DNA of 64,000 nucleotides from JBNKFV01 sp050289485 (GTDB lineage Bacteria; Pseudomonadota; Gammaproteobacteria; Pseudomonadales; Cellvibrionaceae), in the NCBI GenBank assembly GCA_050289485.1, contig JBNKFV010000001.1, positions 62,001 through 126,000 of the forward strand, given 5' to 3'. The translations under genes were made by a program, and so were the position numbers. The notes under the pieces are model-generated. The model made no database searches. It saw only the letters and a list, made by a program, of their open reading frames with translations, and had not been told where the DNA came from. Shown here in pieces: positions 17,643-26,694 of this stretch (within the stretch, counting starts at the first letter, position 1; each line of letters opens with the position of its first letter).

Positions 17643-17691
17643 ATTCTCCAGTACCCCCCTAACCGAGTAGATGGCAGGGCGAAAAGGCGCA

Positions 17692-17697
17692 ATTATA
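17692..17697 (-). promoter_or_regulatory. hisB: Probable -10 box of the hisBHAF operon
   Basis: TATAAT on the minus strand, 49 bp before the hisB start. The -35 region is weak. No his leader peptide with a run of histidine codons is seen upstream, so classical attenuation is not supported. Confidence 0.45.
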
Positions 17698-17886
17698 AGG
17701 GCTGGCCGCGCCCTGCGCTACTTTTGCGACCGACTACGGTAAATCAGGTAACTGAAAGAAAAACACGATACAATCTTTTTGGGCGCGCCCATAAAAAAAT
17801 CAAACGCACCACAGAGGACGCAACCAACTTCAAGCCCGCTGTAAGCCGTACAGTTACCGGGAGTTTTAGAGTTACCGAGGGATTTT

Positions 17887-19116
17887 ATGCACCACCAACA
17901 TCAAGACGAATCGTTTATTACAACCTTTCTTAAGATGGAGTCATCTGGCGGTATCCTGCTGATGATGGCCGCACTGGTTGCCATTGTTTTTGCCAATACT
18001 GGCCTGGTCGCCTATTACGAATTATTACTCTCCACACCAGTTGAAGTTCGAATCGGGGCCTTGCAGATTGCCAAACCCCTGCTGCTGTGGATTAACGATG
18101 GTTTAATGGCCGTTTTCTTCTTTCTGGTTGGACTAGAGCTCAAGCGAGAGATGCTCGAAGGCGAACTGGCAGACCGTCGTAACATTATTCTTCCGGGTGT
18201 CGGCGCCATTGGCGGCATGGCAATTCCCGCTATCATTTACCTGGCCTTTAACGTAGGCGATCCCCAGGCTTCCAATGGTTGGGCCATTCCAGCCGCCACC
18301 GATATAGCCTTTGCCCTGGGAGTATTGATGCTGTTGGGCTCGAAGGTGCCCAGTAGCTTTAAAGTCTTCCTCACCTCACTGGCCATTTTCGACGACATCG
18401 GTGCCATCATCATTATTGCCTTGTTTTACACGTCTAAAATCTCGGTAACTGCACTGATTGTCGTAGTGGCCTGCATCCCGGTGCTGTACCTGCTTAATCG
18501 CAAAGACGTAATGGCGAAAAGCCCCTATCTCCTGGTCGGAATTGTTATTTGGGTAGCCATGCTGAAGTCAGGGGTTCACGCCACGCTAGCGGGCGTTCTA
18601 GTAGCCATGTTTATACCGATAAAGTCTGAAAAGCACCCAGGATTGTCGCCGCTGAAAAGCATCGAACATGACCTGCATTCAGTGGTTGCCTACTTTGTAC
18701 TGCCTATTTTTGCGTTTGCCAATGCGGGCCTGACCCTGACCGGACTGACCTTCGCACAGGTTGTGCATGGTGTACCACTGGGCATTGCAGCGGGTTTATT
18801 TGTTGGCAAACCACTGGGTATTTTCGGCCTTTGCTGGCTGGCCATTCAATGTAAGCTAACCAAACTGCCCAACGGCATGAGCTGGCTGAGCCTGTTTGGC
18901 ATTTCAGCACTGGCGGGTATTGGTTTTACCATGAGTTTATTTATTGGCTCGCTCGCGTTCGAAGAAACCGGCAACAACTTCGTATTCGACGAACGGCTGG
19001 GCATTATTATGGGATCGATTGCCTCAGGCCTGATGGGTTACTTTGTACTAGCCTATGCGCTAGGTAAAACACGAGAACAAGAAAAAACGCCACAGCAAGC
19101 TAATGGCCATGGGTGA
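17887..19116 (+). CDS. nhaA: Na+/H+ antiporter NhaA
   Basis: 409 aa. Inner-membrane antiporter exchanging Na+ for protons. Twelve-helix NhaA architecture with the ion-binding Asp pair in TSLAIFDDIGAIIIIALFYTS, plus WINDGLMAVFFFLVGLELKRE and AGIGFTMSLFIGSLAF. The ATG follows ACCGAGGGATTTT. It is common in marine bacteria, fitting a saline habitat. Divergent from hisB, convergent with the cold-shock gene. Confidence 0.97.
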   Translation: MHHQHQDESFITTFLKMESSGGILLMMAALVAIVFANTGLVAYYELLLSTPVEVRIGALQIAKPLLLWINDGLMAVFFFLVGLELKREMLEGELADRRNIILPGVGAIGGMAIPAIIYLAFNVGDPQASNGWAIPAATDIAFALGVLMLLGSKVPSSFKVFLTSLAIFDDIGAIIIIALFYTSKISVTALIVVVACIPVLYLLNRKDVMAKSPYLLVGIVIWVAMLKSGVHATLAGVLVAMFIPIKSEKHPGLSPLKSIEHDLHSVVAYFVLPIFAFANAGLTLTGLTFAQVVHGVPLGIAAGLFVGKPLGIFGLCWLAIQCKLTKLPNGMSWLSLFGISALAGIGFTMSLFIGSLAFEETGNNFVFDERLGIIMGSIASGLMGYFVLAYALGKTREQEKTPQQANGHG

Positions 19117-19193
19117 GTGAAGTGCATACATATTCAGTATGCCGCCCTACGGGCCCCACAGACTCAGGCAATCAGCGTGCAAGTCTGAGAGGA

Positions 19194-19218
19194 AGGCTGT
19201 TCCCTGGAAGAACAGCCT
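19194..19218. terminator. Hairpin between nhaA and the cold-shock gene
   Basis: 9-bp stem AGGCTGTTC/GAACAGCCT with a 7-nt loop between two convergent genes. U-tract weak on both strands. Confidence 0.6.
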
Positions 19219-19230
19219 GACCTGAGGTGC

Positions 19231-19440
19231 TTAGAGCGGGGTAACGTTCTCGGCTTGAGGCCCTTTTTGCCCCTGGGTGACTTCCATCGTCACCTGCTGA
19301 CCTTCTTTGAGTGTGCGGCGGCCAGTACCTTGAATTGCGCTGAAGTGCACAAATACATCCTTTCCACCTTCCTGTTGAATAAAGCCGAAGCCTTTTTCAT
19401 CGTTAAACCACTTCACGGTACCTGTTACTTGATTAGACAT
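19231..19440 (-). CDS. Cold-shock domain protein (CspA family)
   Basis: 69 aa, a single OB-fold. RNA-binding motifs RNP1 (KGFGFI) and RNP2 (VFVHF) are intact and the opening TGTVKWFNDEKG is typical. Acts as a nucleic-acid chaperone. The long upstream gap (about 480 bp) is consistent with a long 5' leader as in cspA. Cannot be assigned to a specific csp paralogue. Confidence 0.96.
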   Translation of the reverse strand: MSNQVTGTVKWFNDEKGFGFIQQEGGKDVFVHFSAIQGTGRRTLKEGQQVTMEVTQGQKGPQAENVTPL

Positions 19441-19923
19441 ATCGCTCTCTTGCTCTTGATGTAACTACCGGTAAAACCGGCATGGAAAAGCCGGCAGCAA
19501 CGATTGCCGCCAACCGTTTGAGCAGGCCTTACTGCACCTGCAAAACCTTAGGGCCTGTTTAACAGGCCCTAGCCCCTGCGTAAACTGCCAATGCAAGTTC
19601 AGGGGGTACAGGGTTTTGTTTCAAGAGAACAACTGGAATGGAGATGTTACCGGCAACCAGCACCTGCTGGCATGTAGCAGAAAACACGGAGCGGTTACAG
19701 ACTGAGCTTGACGCAATATTGATCATGGTGCGATAGCAAACTTATACACAGTTAAGATACTTCCTTGAAACAAACCAGTACACAGAGAGGGCAAATTACA
19801 GGCAACCTGCACAAAACCCCATCAACCTGTGCACTAATTAGTATTTGAGCATACCCCATGGTTTTACGGTTCGCCACCAAAAATGCACGAAAGTTTTATG
19901 AATTTTTCAGTCTAAGTTGATAT
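19441..19923 (-). promoter_or_regulatory. Long non-coding gap, probable leader of the cold-shock gene
   Basis: 483 bp without a gene. Close to the start codon are CCGG-rich short hairpins (19469-19495). At 19549-19571 there is a near-perfect palindrome with 11-bp arms TAGGGCCTGTT/AACAGGCCCTA around one base. The far end is AT-rich. csp genes often have structured thermosensor leaders; the transcription start cannot be fixed by eye. Confidence 0.5.
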
Positions 19924-20841
19924 TCACGCCTCAGTGAGCGCGAGTACATGCTTCAAGACGCTTCGTGACAATGCCGAAAGGTCATAACCACCCTCAAGCA
20001 TTGACACAACACGGCCTTGAGCATGGCGACTGGCAAGCTCGCAAATCAGCTGCGTCACCCAGTAAAAGTCTTCCTCTTGCAGGTTGAGACTTGCCAGCGG
20101 ATCATCGCGATGGGCATCGAATCCGGCCGACACCAAAATAATGTCTGGCTTGTGGGCATTCACAGCGCGACGCCAATCGGTCTCCACCTGCCTGCGAAAC
20201 CCATCACCACCCGTACCAGCAGGTAACGGCGTGAGACAAATATTGGGAGCCTCGACGTGGTCATAGCGGCCAGGATAAAAGGGGTATTGAAAACTGGAGC
20301 AGACCAACACCTCAGGCCTGTTTTGAAAGATCTCCACGGTGCCATTGCCATGGTGCACATCGAAATCCAGGATAGCGACACGCTCAGCGCCCTGTGCCAG
20401 CGCTCTTTCGGCGGCAACCGCAACCGAATTGAAAATACAAAACCCCATAGAAATGGATGACTCGGCATGATGCCCTGGCGGCCGTACCGCACAGAAAGCT
20501 CGCTGCTGATGCCCTTGCATGACCTGGTCGACAGCCCACGTACCTGCACCTGCAGCCCGGCGACTGGCTTCGAGCGAGCCGGGGCTCATACTGGTATCTG
20601 CATCGAGAGATACCAGACCTTCCGCAGGCGATAAGGCAACAACCGAATCAACATGTGAAACAGGGTGAACGGCGTAGAGATTCTCGAGATTGATCAGGGG
20701 TGCAAGCTGCCATGTCAAGGCAGCGTCAGCCCACGACTGCGATTTAAGCCCTTGCATCACCGCCTGTAGTCGCTGCGGACTTTCGGGATGATGTGAGCCC
20801 ATATAATGAGATTCGCAGGCAGAATGATGCAACAGCAACAT
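19924..20841 (-). CDS. Histone deacetylase family protein
   Basis: 305 aa. Zinc-dependent deacetylase fold of the bacterial HDAC-like/acetylpolyamine amidohydrolase superfamily. Metal and charge-relay motifs are present: RPPGHHAESSISMGFCIFN (His pair), LDFDVHHGNGT (metal Asp and His) and SAGFDAHRDDPL (third metal ligand). The substrate in bacteria is unknown; candidates are acetyl-lysine or acetylpolyamines. It lies 23 bp after the small membrane protein gene and is probably the last cistron of the ygfB-pepP-ubi operon. Confidence 0.93.
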   Translation of the reverse strand: MLLLHHSACESHYMGSHHPESPQRLQAVMQGLKSQSWADAALTWQLAPLINLENLYAVHPVSHVDSVVALSPAEGLVSLDADTSMSPGSLEASRRAAGAGTWAVDQVMQGHQQRAFCAVRPPGHHAESSISMGFCIFNSVAVAAERALAQGAERVAILDFDVHHGNGTVEIFQNRPEVLVCSSFQYPFYPGRYDHVEAPNICLTPLPAGTGGDGFRRQVETDWRRAVNAHKPDIILVSAGFDAHRDDPLASLNLQEEDFYWVTQLICELASRHAQGRVVSMLEGGYDLSALSRSVLKHVLALTEA

Positions 20842-20864
20842 AGACCAGCCCCCTTAACAAGGCA

Positions 20865-21212
20865 CTATGGCGGCGGCGCGTTGTCGCTATCCTTTTGCGG
20901 TTTCTTCGCCACTTTTTCATGTAATACCAGCGACACCACAATACCAGCAAAGTAAAACAGCATTAATCCGCGTTTGATGCCGTCAGCGAATACAGCGTGC
21001 AACAGGTTTTCTCTATCCATGGCAAACCGCAACATACCAAAACACCATGCCGCCGCAACAAAATAGGCCCAGCGAGGACGAAAAGCCATCGCAATAGCAG
21101 TCACAATGGCTACCACCCCCATCGCCACGGCAAGCGTATTTAACTGACTTACCCACACTGCAGCCAGTACCGCGAAACAAACAATAAAAGCTTTATTCAG
21201 CCATATAAACAT
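20865..21212 (-). CDS. Small integral membrane protein, function unknown
   Basis: 115 aa with about four hydrophobic helices (residues 7-23, 27-43, 48-62 and 84-101) and a charged, Pro-ending cytoplasmic tail (KVAKKPQKDSDNAPPP). I do not recognise a family. It lies 8 bp after ubiI and 23 bp before the deacetylase gene on the same strand, so it is almost certainly co-transcribed with ubiquinone genes. Confidence 0.75.
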   Translation of the reverse strand: MFIWLNKAFIVCFAVLAAVWVSQLNTLAVAMGVVAIVTAIAMAFRPRWAYFVAAAWCFGMLRFAMDRENLLHAVFADGIKRGLMLFYFAGIVVSLVLHEKVAKKPQKDSDNAPPP

Positions 21213-21220
21213 AACAACAC

Positions 21221-22450
21221 CTATAGCCCCATAGCCTGCCTGGCAATTCGCTGTTTCAAAAGAGGCATTCGATCAACAGCCGACATGCCAGCATTACGCA
21301 ACCATCTCAGCGCAATGTCGTCTGCGCCGAACAGCTGCTTAAACCCTTCCATGACACCCATGACAGCCATATTGTTGCCTTGCCGACGCCGCTGGTAACG
21401 GCGCAACAGCGAGGCGTGATTCAAGGGGATATCCCGCTGCACAGCCCGTGCAACCTCTTCTGCCAACACCAGGGCATCCCCCAAACCTATATTAGCCCCC
21501 TGCCCCGCCAATGGGTGAATGGTATGGGCTGCATCCCCCATAAACACAACGCTGTCCGCAAAGTAACGGGTTAAATGCCGCTGACGTAACGGAAACATAA
21601 AACGGGGGTCAGACGCTGTCACTTTGCCCAAGCGCAGCTCAAAAGCGTTTGACAGCGCATGATTAAATGCCGCCTCATCCATTGCCATTAATGCTTCGGC
21701 CAACTCGTGCTTTGCAGACCAGACAATCGACGACTGATAACCGTCTGCACGAGCCGAAGCTGCTGCGGTAAGAGGAAGAAAAGCCAAGGGCCCTGTGGTT
21801 AAAAAACGCTGCCACGCCGTATAGTCGTGAGGCGTTTCATGAGTAACCGTTGTGACAATCGCACTGTGGCCATAATCCCATTCGCGCACGTCCATATCAC
21901 ACAGGGGACGCAAGGTAGAATGGGCGCCATCAGCCGCCACGATTAGCGGGGCCGACAAACTGCGCCCATCGGTAAACGTTAGAGTACGCACACCCTCATC
22001 AACAGCCGATAATGCCGACACCTTGGCGTCATAAAAGCGTACCACCCCAGAGAGGTTTTCTAACCGCTGGTTCAAGGCATTCACAATATTGCGATTTTCA
22101 ACAATGCAGCCCAAGCTGGTTTGACCGGCGGCAAACGCATCGAAATGAATACTGCCAGTACCCTCGGCATCCCATACCTGCATGTCGGTGTAATGGCACA
22201 CACGCTCAGCATGCACCTGAGACCAACAGCCATTGGCTTGCAAGAACTGACGCGACGCATGGGTTAATGCCACCACTCGCGGGTCAAATCGCTGCTCGGC
22301 CTCAATCGTCAGCACAGGCTGCTGAGGCCCAGCATCCACCAAGGCAATCGCCAACGCCGGACATTGAGCAGCAACCGCAGCCGTGAGCGCCGCACCAATC
22401 ATACCGGCACCCACTACAACAATATCAAATTCAGCAGACTGATCGGTCAT
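21221..22450 (-). CDS. ubiI: Ubiquinone-pathway FAD monooxygenase, UbiI/VisC type
   Basis: 409 aa. FAD-dependent aromatic hydroxylase of the UbiH/COQ6 family. N-terminal dinucleotide-binding site DIVVVGAGMIGAALTAAVAA; second FAD motif VFMGDAAHTIHPLAGQGANIGLGDA, whose GDAAHTIHPLAGQG form is closer to UbiI/VisC than to UbiH. It probably performs C5 hydroxylation of the quinone ring with O2. Its ATG overlaps the ubiH stop by 4 bp, implying translational coupling. Confidence 0.9.
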   Translation of the reverse strand: MTDQSAEFDIVVVGAGMIGAALTAAVAAQCPALAIALVDAGPQQPVLTIEAEQRFDPRVVALTHASRQFLQANGCWSQVHAERVCHYTDMQVWDAEGTGSIHFDAFAAGQTSLGCIVENRNIVNALNQRLENLSGVVRFYDAKVSALSAVDEGVRTLTFTDGRSLSAPLIVAADGAHSTLRPLCDMDVREWDYGHSAIVTTVTHETPHDYTAWQRFLTTGPLAFLPLTAAASARADGYQSSIVWSAKHELAEALMAMDEAAFNHALSNAFELRLGKVTASDPRFMFPLRQRHLTRYFADSVVFMGDAAHTIHPLAGQGANIGLGDALVLAEEVARAVQRDIPLNHASLLRRYQRRRQGNNMAVMGVMEGFKQLFGADDIALRWLRNAGMSAVDRMPLLKQRIARQAMGL

Positions 22451-23715
22451 GATTGATTGACTCCGTATTCGCCGGTGCGAGCAAGATGGCCAGCCATGCC
22501 CATGGTCTGCTCAGACAGCCACTGCTTAGCCGGAGGCAGCACATCGAGGGTCAGCAACCCCATGGAGCGCAGCACGGCCAGGGGTTTCACATCTGAGGAA
22601 AACGCACGCACTAAGCGATCACTAAAACCCACCGTTAACTGCTGATCAGCCAACTGGCGGGCAGCATATTGCTGCAAGGTCTCCAGATCGCCCAACACAC
22701 GCCCACAACGTTCACCGACGCCTAGCGTCTCGGCCAATACGGCACAATCCCGCAAAGACAAGTTAAACCCTTGCCCTGCCACAGGATGCAGAAAATGCGC
22801 CGCGTTACCCATAACCGCCAAATGGCTGCGAACCTGCTCCTGAGCCTGTATGAGCGCCAACTCATAACAGTGGCGCTGCCCCACTTTGACAAAACGTCCC
22901 GCACGAAAGCCAAACGACCGCTGCAACTCGGCCAAAAACGCCGAATCAGTGCATGCTAACCAATGATCAGCACGCGCTTTGGGATGAGTCCATACCAGAG
23001 CTGCCTGTCGTGCGCCGTCGGATTCACCCATTGGCAGCAATGCAATCGGGCCTGTCGCGGTGAAACGCTCATAGGCAATCCCTTGATGGGGCTGTGAAAG
23101 CGCTACGTTGGCAATAATGGCGCGCTGATCATACTGGCGGACAGTGTGCGCTATACCCAATTGCTGGCGCATGGCCGATACCTCGCCGTCGGCAACAATC
23201 GCCAAGCTGGCAAATAATTCTATAAACTGGCTCGACTGCTGAACGGTTAATGCGTAGCCACCAGGCATGGGGGCGATTGCCGATACCTGAGCCGGCGCAA
23301 GCACCCGTATTTGCGGACACTTAACCAGTGCATCAGCCAATACAGCCCCCAACCAACGGTTCTCCACCACATAGCCAACGGCATCAAGCCGATGAGCTTC
23401 GGCGTTAATTTCCGTACCACCAAAATGCCCTTTATCAGAAACATGCACCTTACGAATAGGCGTTAGATGTTTGCTGAGGCGTGGCCACACGCCCATCGCT
23501 TGTAACAAAGGAGCCGCGCCGGCGGCAAGTGCAGTAGAACGGGCGTCGAAGCTGGGCTGATAGACCGGCTGCCCTTCGCCTAGCGGAAATGCCTCAACCA
23601 AGGTGATCGACCACGCTTGGTTTTGTGCGGCCAATAGCAACGCTAGGCTAATGCCCACCATGCCGCCGCCAACAATAGCGATATCCGTTTCCTGTTTTAC
23701 ACAATCAGCAGGCAC
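22447..23715 (-). CDS. ubiH: 2-octaprenyl-6-methoxyphenol hydroxylase UbiH
   Basis: 422 aa. FAD monooxygenase of aerobic ubiquinone synthesis. FAD motifs DIAIVGGGMVGISLALLLAA and GNAAHFLHPVAGQGFNLSLRDCAVLAE; the latter GNAA..LHP.AGQGFNL..RD is characteristic of UbiH. It starts 52 bp after pepP and overlaps ubiI by 4 bp. Gene order pepP-ubiH-ubiI is the E. coli arrangement. Confidence 0.92.
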   Translation of the reverse strand: MPADCVKQETDIAIVGGGMVGISLALLLAAQNQAWSITLVEAFPLGEGQPVYQPSFDARSTALAAGAAPLLQAMGVWPRLSKHLTPIRKVHVSDKGHFGGTEINAEAHRLDAVGYVVENRWLGAVLADALVKCPQIRVLAPAQVSAIAPMPGGYALTVQQSSQFIELFASLAIVADGEVSAMRQQLGIAHTVRQYDQRAIIANVALSQPHQGIAYERFTATGPIALLPMGESDGARQAALVWTHPKARADHWLACTDSAFLAELQRSFGFRAGRFVKVGQRHCYELALIQAQEQVRSHLAVMGNAAHFLHPVAGQGFNLSLRDCAVLAETLGVGERCGRVLGDLETLQQYAARQLADQQLTVGFSDRLVRAFSSDVKPLAVLRSMGLLTLDVLPPAKQWLSEQTMGMAGHLARTGEYGVNQS

Positions 23716-23767
23716 TAGAGGTTCTCAACTTAGGGCTTATTAACACTAGGGGGCAACAGTGTGCAAT

Positions 23768-25105
23768 TTACCGTGATGCATTGCCCTGATCTGTATCAGC
23801 CATTAGTCGCTCAATAGCCTCGACAGTTTTGGGAACGTCTTTCGTCAATACGTCACAACCGCCTTTGGTGATCAGTACGTCATCTTCAATACGTACACCA
23901 ATGCCGCGCCACTTGGCGTCAACTTTTTCGTTGTCTTTGGCCACGTATATACCGGGCTCTACCGTCATCACCATGCCGGGTTCTAGTACACGCCATTGAC
24001 CCGCCACTTTGTAGTCACCCACATCATGCACATCCATGCCGAGCCAATGGCCGATGCGGTGCATATAGAAATCTTTATAGGCACCTGCCTCAATCAGCTC
24101 AGCCACATCGCCCTGCAACAAACCAAGATCGACTAACCCTTGGGTAATTACCTGCACCGATGCCTCGTGGGGCTCGTTCCAGTGATTGCCGGGCTTGATC
24201 ACGGCCATGGCCGCATCCTGCGCGGCTAATACCAACTCATAAATGGCTTTCTGCTCTGGCGAAAATTTACCGCTTACCGGAAAGGTTCGCGTAATATCCG
24301 CAGCATACCCCTCCAACTCACAACCGGCATCGATCAATACCAAGTCATTTGCGCGCATTTTGCCGCTGTTTTCGATGTAATGGAGAATACAGCTGTTGGG
24401 CCCACTGCCCACAATCGAGTTGTATGCTGGGTGTCGCGCACCGTTGCGAGCAAACTCGTAGTTTATTTCGGCTTCCAGCTGGTATTCATGCATACCCGGC
24501 TGGCAGTATTGCATCGCTCGACAATGTGCGCGCGCAGAAATCTCGGCAGCTTCACGCATCACCCGAATTTCTGCGGCACTTTTGAAGAGACGCAACTCAT
24601 GTAAAAAATGGTCGAGATCGAGAAATTCGCCCGGTGGGGTAGCGCCCGAACGAACTTTCGCCCGAATGGCATTTACCCAGCCCATGACCTCGCGGTCAAA
24701 TTCGCCATCTTTACCCATGGCGTAGTACACCCGCTCACGGCCTTCGAGCAGCCCAGGCAAAATATCGTCAATATCATCGATAGGAAACGCGTCGTCGGCA
24801 GCGTAGGTTTCACAGGCGCCGTCTGGACCAGCACGATAACCGTCCCAGATTTCTTTTTCCGGGTTACGCTCGCGACAAAACAACACGTACTCAGCATGCT
24901 CTCGCTCAGGCAACAACACCAACACGGCTTCTGGCTCAGGAAAGCCACTCAGATAAAAAAAGTCGCTATCTTGGCGATAGGGGTACTCGGTGTCGCGGCT
25001 GCGGGTGCGCTCAGGCGCGGCAGGCACAATAGCAATACTATTGGGCTCCATTAACGCCATCAGATCACGACGGCGACGGGCAAACTCTTGTTTTGAGATA
25101 CGCAT
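23768..25105 (-). CDS. pepP: Xaa-Pro aminopeptidase
   Basis: 445 aa. Removes N-terminal residues preceding proline. An AMP_N domain (residues 1-150) precedes the M24 pita-bread catalytic domain with the five metal ligands visible: Asp in VLIDAGCELEGYAADITRTF (two Asp), His in MHRIGHWLGMDVHDVG, Glu in MVMTVEPGIYV and Glu in IGVRIEDDVLI. Length matches E. coli PepP. It follows ygfB by 24 bp. Confidence 0.97.
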   Translation of the reverse strand: MRISKQEFARRRRDLMALMEPNSIAIVPAAPERTRSRDTEYPYRQDSDFFYLSGFPEPEAVLVLLPEREHAEYVLFCRERNPEKEIWDGYRAGPDGACETYAADDAFPIDDIDDILPGLLEGRERVYYAMGKDGEFDREVMGWVNAIRAKVRSGATPPGEFLDLDHFLHELRLFKSAAEIRVMREAAEISARAHCRAMQYCQPGMHEYQLEAEINYEFARNGARHPAYNSIVGSGPNSCILHYIENSGKMRANDLVLIDAGCELEGYAADITRTFPVSGKFSPEQKAIYELVLAAQDAAMAVIKPGNHWNEPHEASVQVITQGLVDLGLLQGDVAELIEAGAYKDFYMHRIGHWLGMDVHDVGDYKVAGQWRVLEPGMVMTVEPGIYVAKDNEKVDAKWRGIGVRIEDDVLITKGGCDVLTKDVPKTVEAIERLMADTDQGNASR

Positions 25106-25129
25106 AGTGTGATAACAACCAGAAATGAC

Positions 25130-25690
25130 CTAATGCACAGCAGGTTTTACATCTTTGCTGTTAAATTCCATAAACAGTTTAATAGCCGACATACGCACGT
25201 ATTCTGCCACGGCAAAATAATCTGACTCCAGATCTTCCGACATTTCAGAAATGTCGATCTGACTTATCGCCACAAGATCCGACAACATTTCCAATACCTC
25301 TTCGTCGAGACTGTCTTGCTGCCCCAGCCCGGTATGACCAATGCCCACCAAAAACCCCTGGCACCACTCGCCCAGAGCCTCGCTGCGTAGAGAAAGGTCT
25401 GCTTCATCGGCCGGCAACAGCAGCACAAAACCAAAATCATCACGCATGAGTTGTTTTAAAGATTGGTGATACAAGGCTACCAGCGCATCGTTGAGGTCAT
25501 GCCCTGGGTCTTCGGCCAGATCCAACGCTTCTTTGGCCAAGTTCACCCAGTCGTGATCAGCAAATCGCAAACCGCCACTCAAATAACCACACAACACGCC
25601 TTGTAGCTCAGCAATGCCGTTTAACGCACCTGCTTGGGTTAACAATGGCGGTAATACTTGCAGCAAATCAATCTCTTGGGTTGAACTCAT
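25130..25690 (-). CDS. YgfB/UPF0149 family protein
   Basis: 186 aa, acidic, cytoplasmic, predicted all-helical. Family landmarks: ELQGVLCGYLSGG near residue 27 and EWCQGFLVGIGHTG near residue 107. In Pseudomonas a YgfB protein modulates gene expression linked to cell-wall recycling and resistance; whether this one does so is unknown. First gene of the operon with pepP, ubiH and ubiI, and divergent from the ZapB-like gene. Confidence 0.92.
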   Translation of the reverse strand: MSSTQEIDLLQVLPPLLTQAGALNGIAELQGVLCGYLSGGLRFADHDWVNLAKEALDLAEDPGHDLNDALVALYHQSLKQLMRDDFGFVLLLPADEADLSLRSEALGEWCQGFLVGIGHTGLGQQDSLDEEVLEMLSDLVAISQIDISEMSEDLESDYFAVAEYVRMSAIKLFMEFNSKDVKPAVH

Positions 25691-25923
25691 TGTAAGGTCT
25701 TCACTCTAATCTCGGCCTATGAAAGGGGCTCATGCTAACACGAAGTTGCGGGGAATCATCACCCGATACCTTGCGGGAGCAAGCCACTGAGATGCTAATG
25801 ACCAAAAATGCTAAGCCTTTTCGAGACCTAGACAACATTTTCTAGAAACAACCTTAACAACGATTGACCCATATGCAGGTCCACCATATAGTTAAGCGAT
25901 CATTAACTACATGCGCAACGGCT

Positions 25924-26133
25924 ATGGCAGAGAATATTCTGGAACGCTTGGAAAAGCAGCTGGACTTACTGATTGCGGCTTGCGAAAAACTCCAACACGA
26001 AAATGATGCACTCAAAGCCCGTGAAACCAACTGGTTACAGGAAAGAGCGCGCCTGATCGAGAAGAATGAGCTTGCCAAGACTCGCGTGGAGTCAATGATT
26101 CATCGCTTGAAAAGCCTTGAAGCAGAATCCTGA
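25924..26133 (+). CDS. ZapB-like coiled-coil protein (TIGR02449 type)
   Basis: 69 aa, a continuous heptad coiled coil from ILERLEKQLDLLIAACEKL to the C-terminus. Proteins of this kind sit immediately upstream of zapA in pseudomonads and resemble the cell-division factor ZapB. ATG 25924 is chosen because the 20 residues upstream in the frame look non-coding. zapA begins 24 bp after its stop. A role in Z-ring organisation with ZapA is inferred from context. Confidence 0.82.
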   Translation: MAENILERLEKQLDLLIAACEKLQHENDALKARETNWLQERARLIEKNELAKTRVESMIHRLKSLEAES

Positions 26134-26156
26134 TTGAATACGCCAGGGAGACCGTC

Positions 26157-26444
26157 GTGACAACCACCGTTATGGTTCACATTTTAGGCAAGGAATACCA
26201 AGTTGCCTGCCGCGCAGAGGAGCGGGAGCAATTGCTCCAGGCTTCACAGCTGCTAGATTCAAGGATGCGTGCGATCAAGCAAAACAGCAATGTTATCGGC
26301 CTTGAGCGCATTGCGGTGATGGCGGCGTTAAACCTTGCCCACGAATTATTGCAGGCATCTACTCAGCCTTCTAACGCTGCCGATAACGAACAGCTGTCTC
26401 GCCTTGCCGATAAAATAGAAAGCGCCGTTAACCGCCTGGGGTAG
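26157..26444 (+). CDS. zapA: Cell division protein ZapA
   Basis: 95 aa. Cytosolic FtsZ-crosslinking protein. N-terminal globular part (VMVHILGKEYQVACRAEEREQLLQAS) and C-terminal helix for dimerisation. The GTG start has GGGAG 8 nt upstream. Placement before 6S RNA and fau is the conserved gammaproteobacterial order. Confidence 0.94.
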   Translation: MTTTVMVHILGKEYQVACRAEEREQLLQASQLLDSRMRAIKQNSNVIGLERIAVMAALNLAHELLQASTQPSNAADNEQLSRLADKIESAVNRLG

Positions 26445-26462
26445 TTCATTTCCAGAAAGCAC

Positions 26463-26491
26463 CTGACACTGCTTTTTTGCTTCGTTATACT
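26463..26491 (+). promoter_or_regulatory. ssrS: Sigma-70 promoter of 6S RNA
   Basis: -35 CTGACA (26463-26468), 17-bp spacer, -10 TATACT (26486-26491), placing the start near 26498 where the 6S-like sequence begins. Confidence 0.75.
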
Positions 26492-26497
26492 GTGCGG

Positions 26498-26668
26498 CCC
26501 CTGGGGTGATCGCCAGTTGACTATGTCCCTGAGCCGATAATCTGTACCCCGGAAGCGACTCGCTGGTGACGGTGTGCATGTCCGCATGACGGAAAGCCTA
26601 AAGCACCACAGTTTCTTCCACCTTGAACTTTACGGTTCAAGGCCACGTCGACAGCGACACCTTGGGTT
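26498..26668 (+). ncRNA. ssrS: 6S RNA
   Basis: About 171 nt between zapA and fau, the standard site. Two stretches match the E. coli RNA: TCCCTGAGCCGATAAT on the 5' side of the central bubble and CACCTTGAACTT...GGTTCAAGG on the 3' side. The 5' end (CCCTGGGGTG) can pair with the 3' end (CACCTTGGG), followed by TTTT, closing the rod. 6S RNA mimics an open promoter and sequesters sigma-70 RNA polymerase in stationary phase. Ends are approximate by a few bases. Confidence 0.93.
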
Positions 26669-26694
26669 TTATTGTTTGGCAGAGCATTCTTCCC

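Noticed and set aside
17643..17886. his leader peptide/attenuator
   Set aside because: No run of His codons or alternative hairpins upstream of hisB.
26623..26694. N-terminal extension of fau
   Set aside because: These bases belong mostly to 6S RNA; the family N-terminus starts at 26695.
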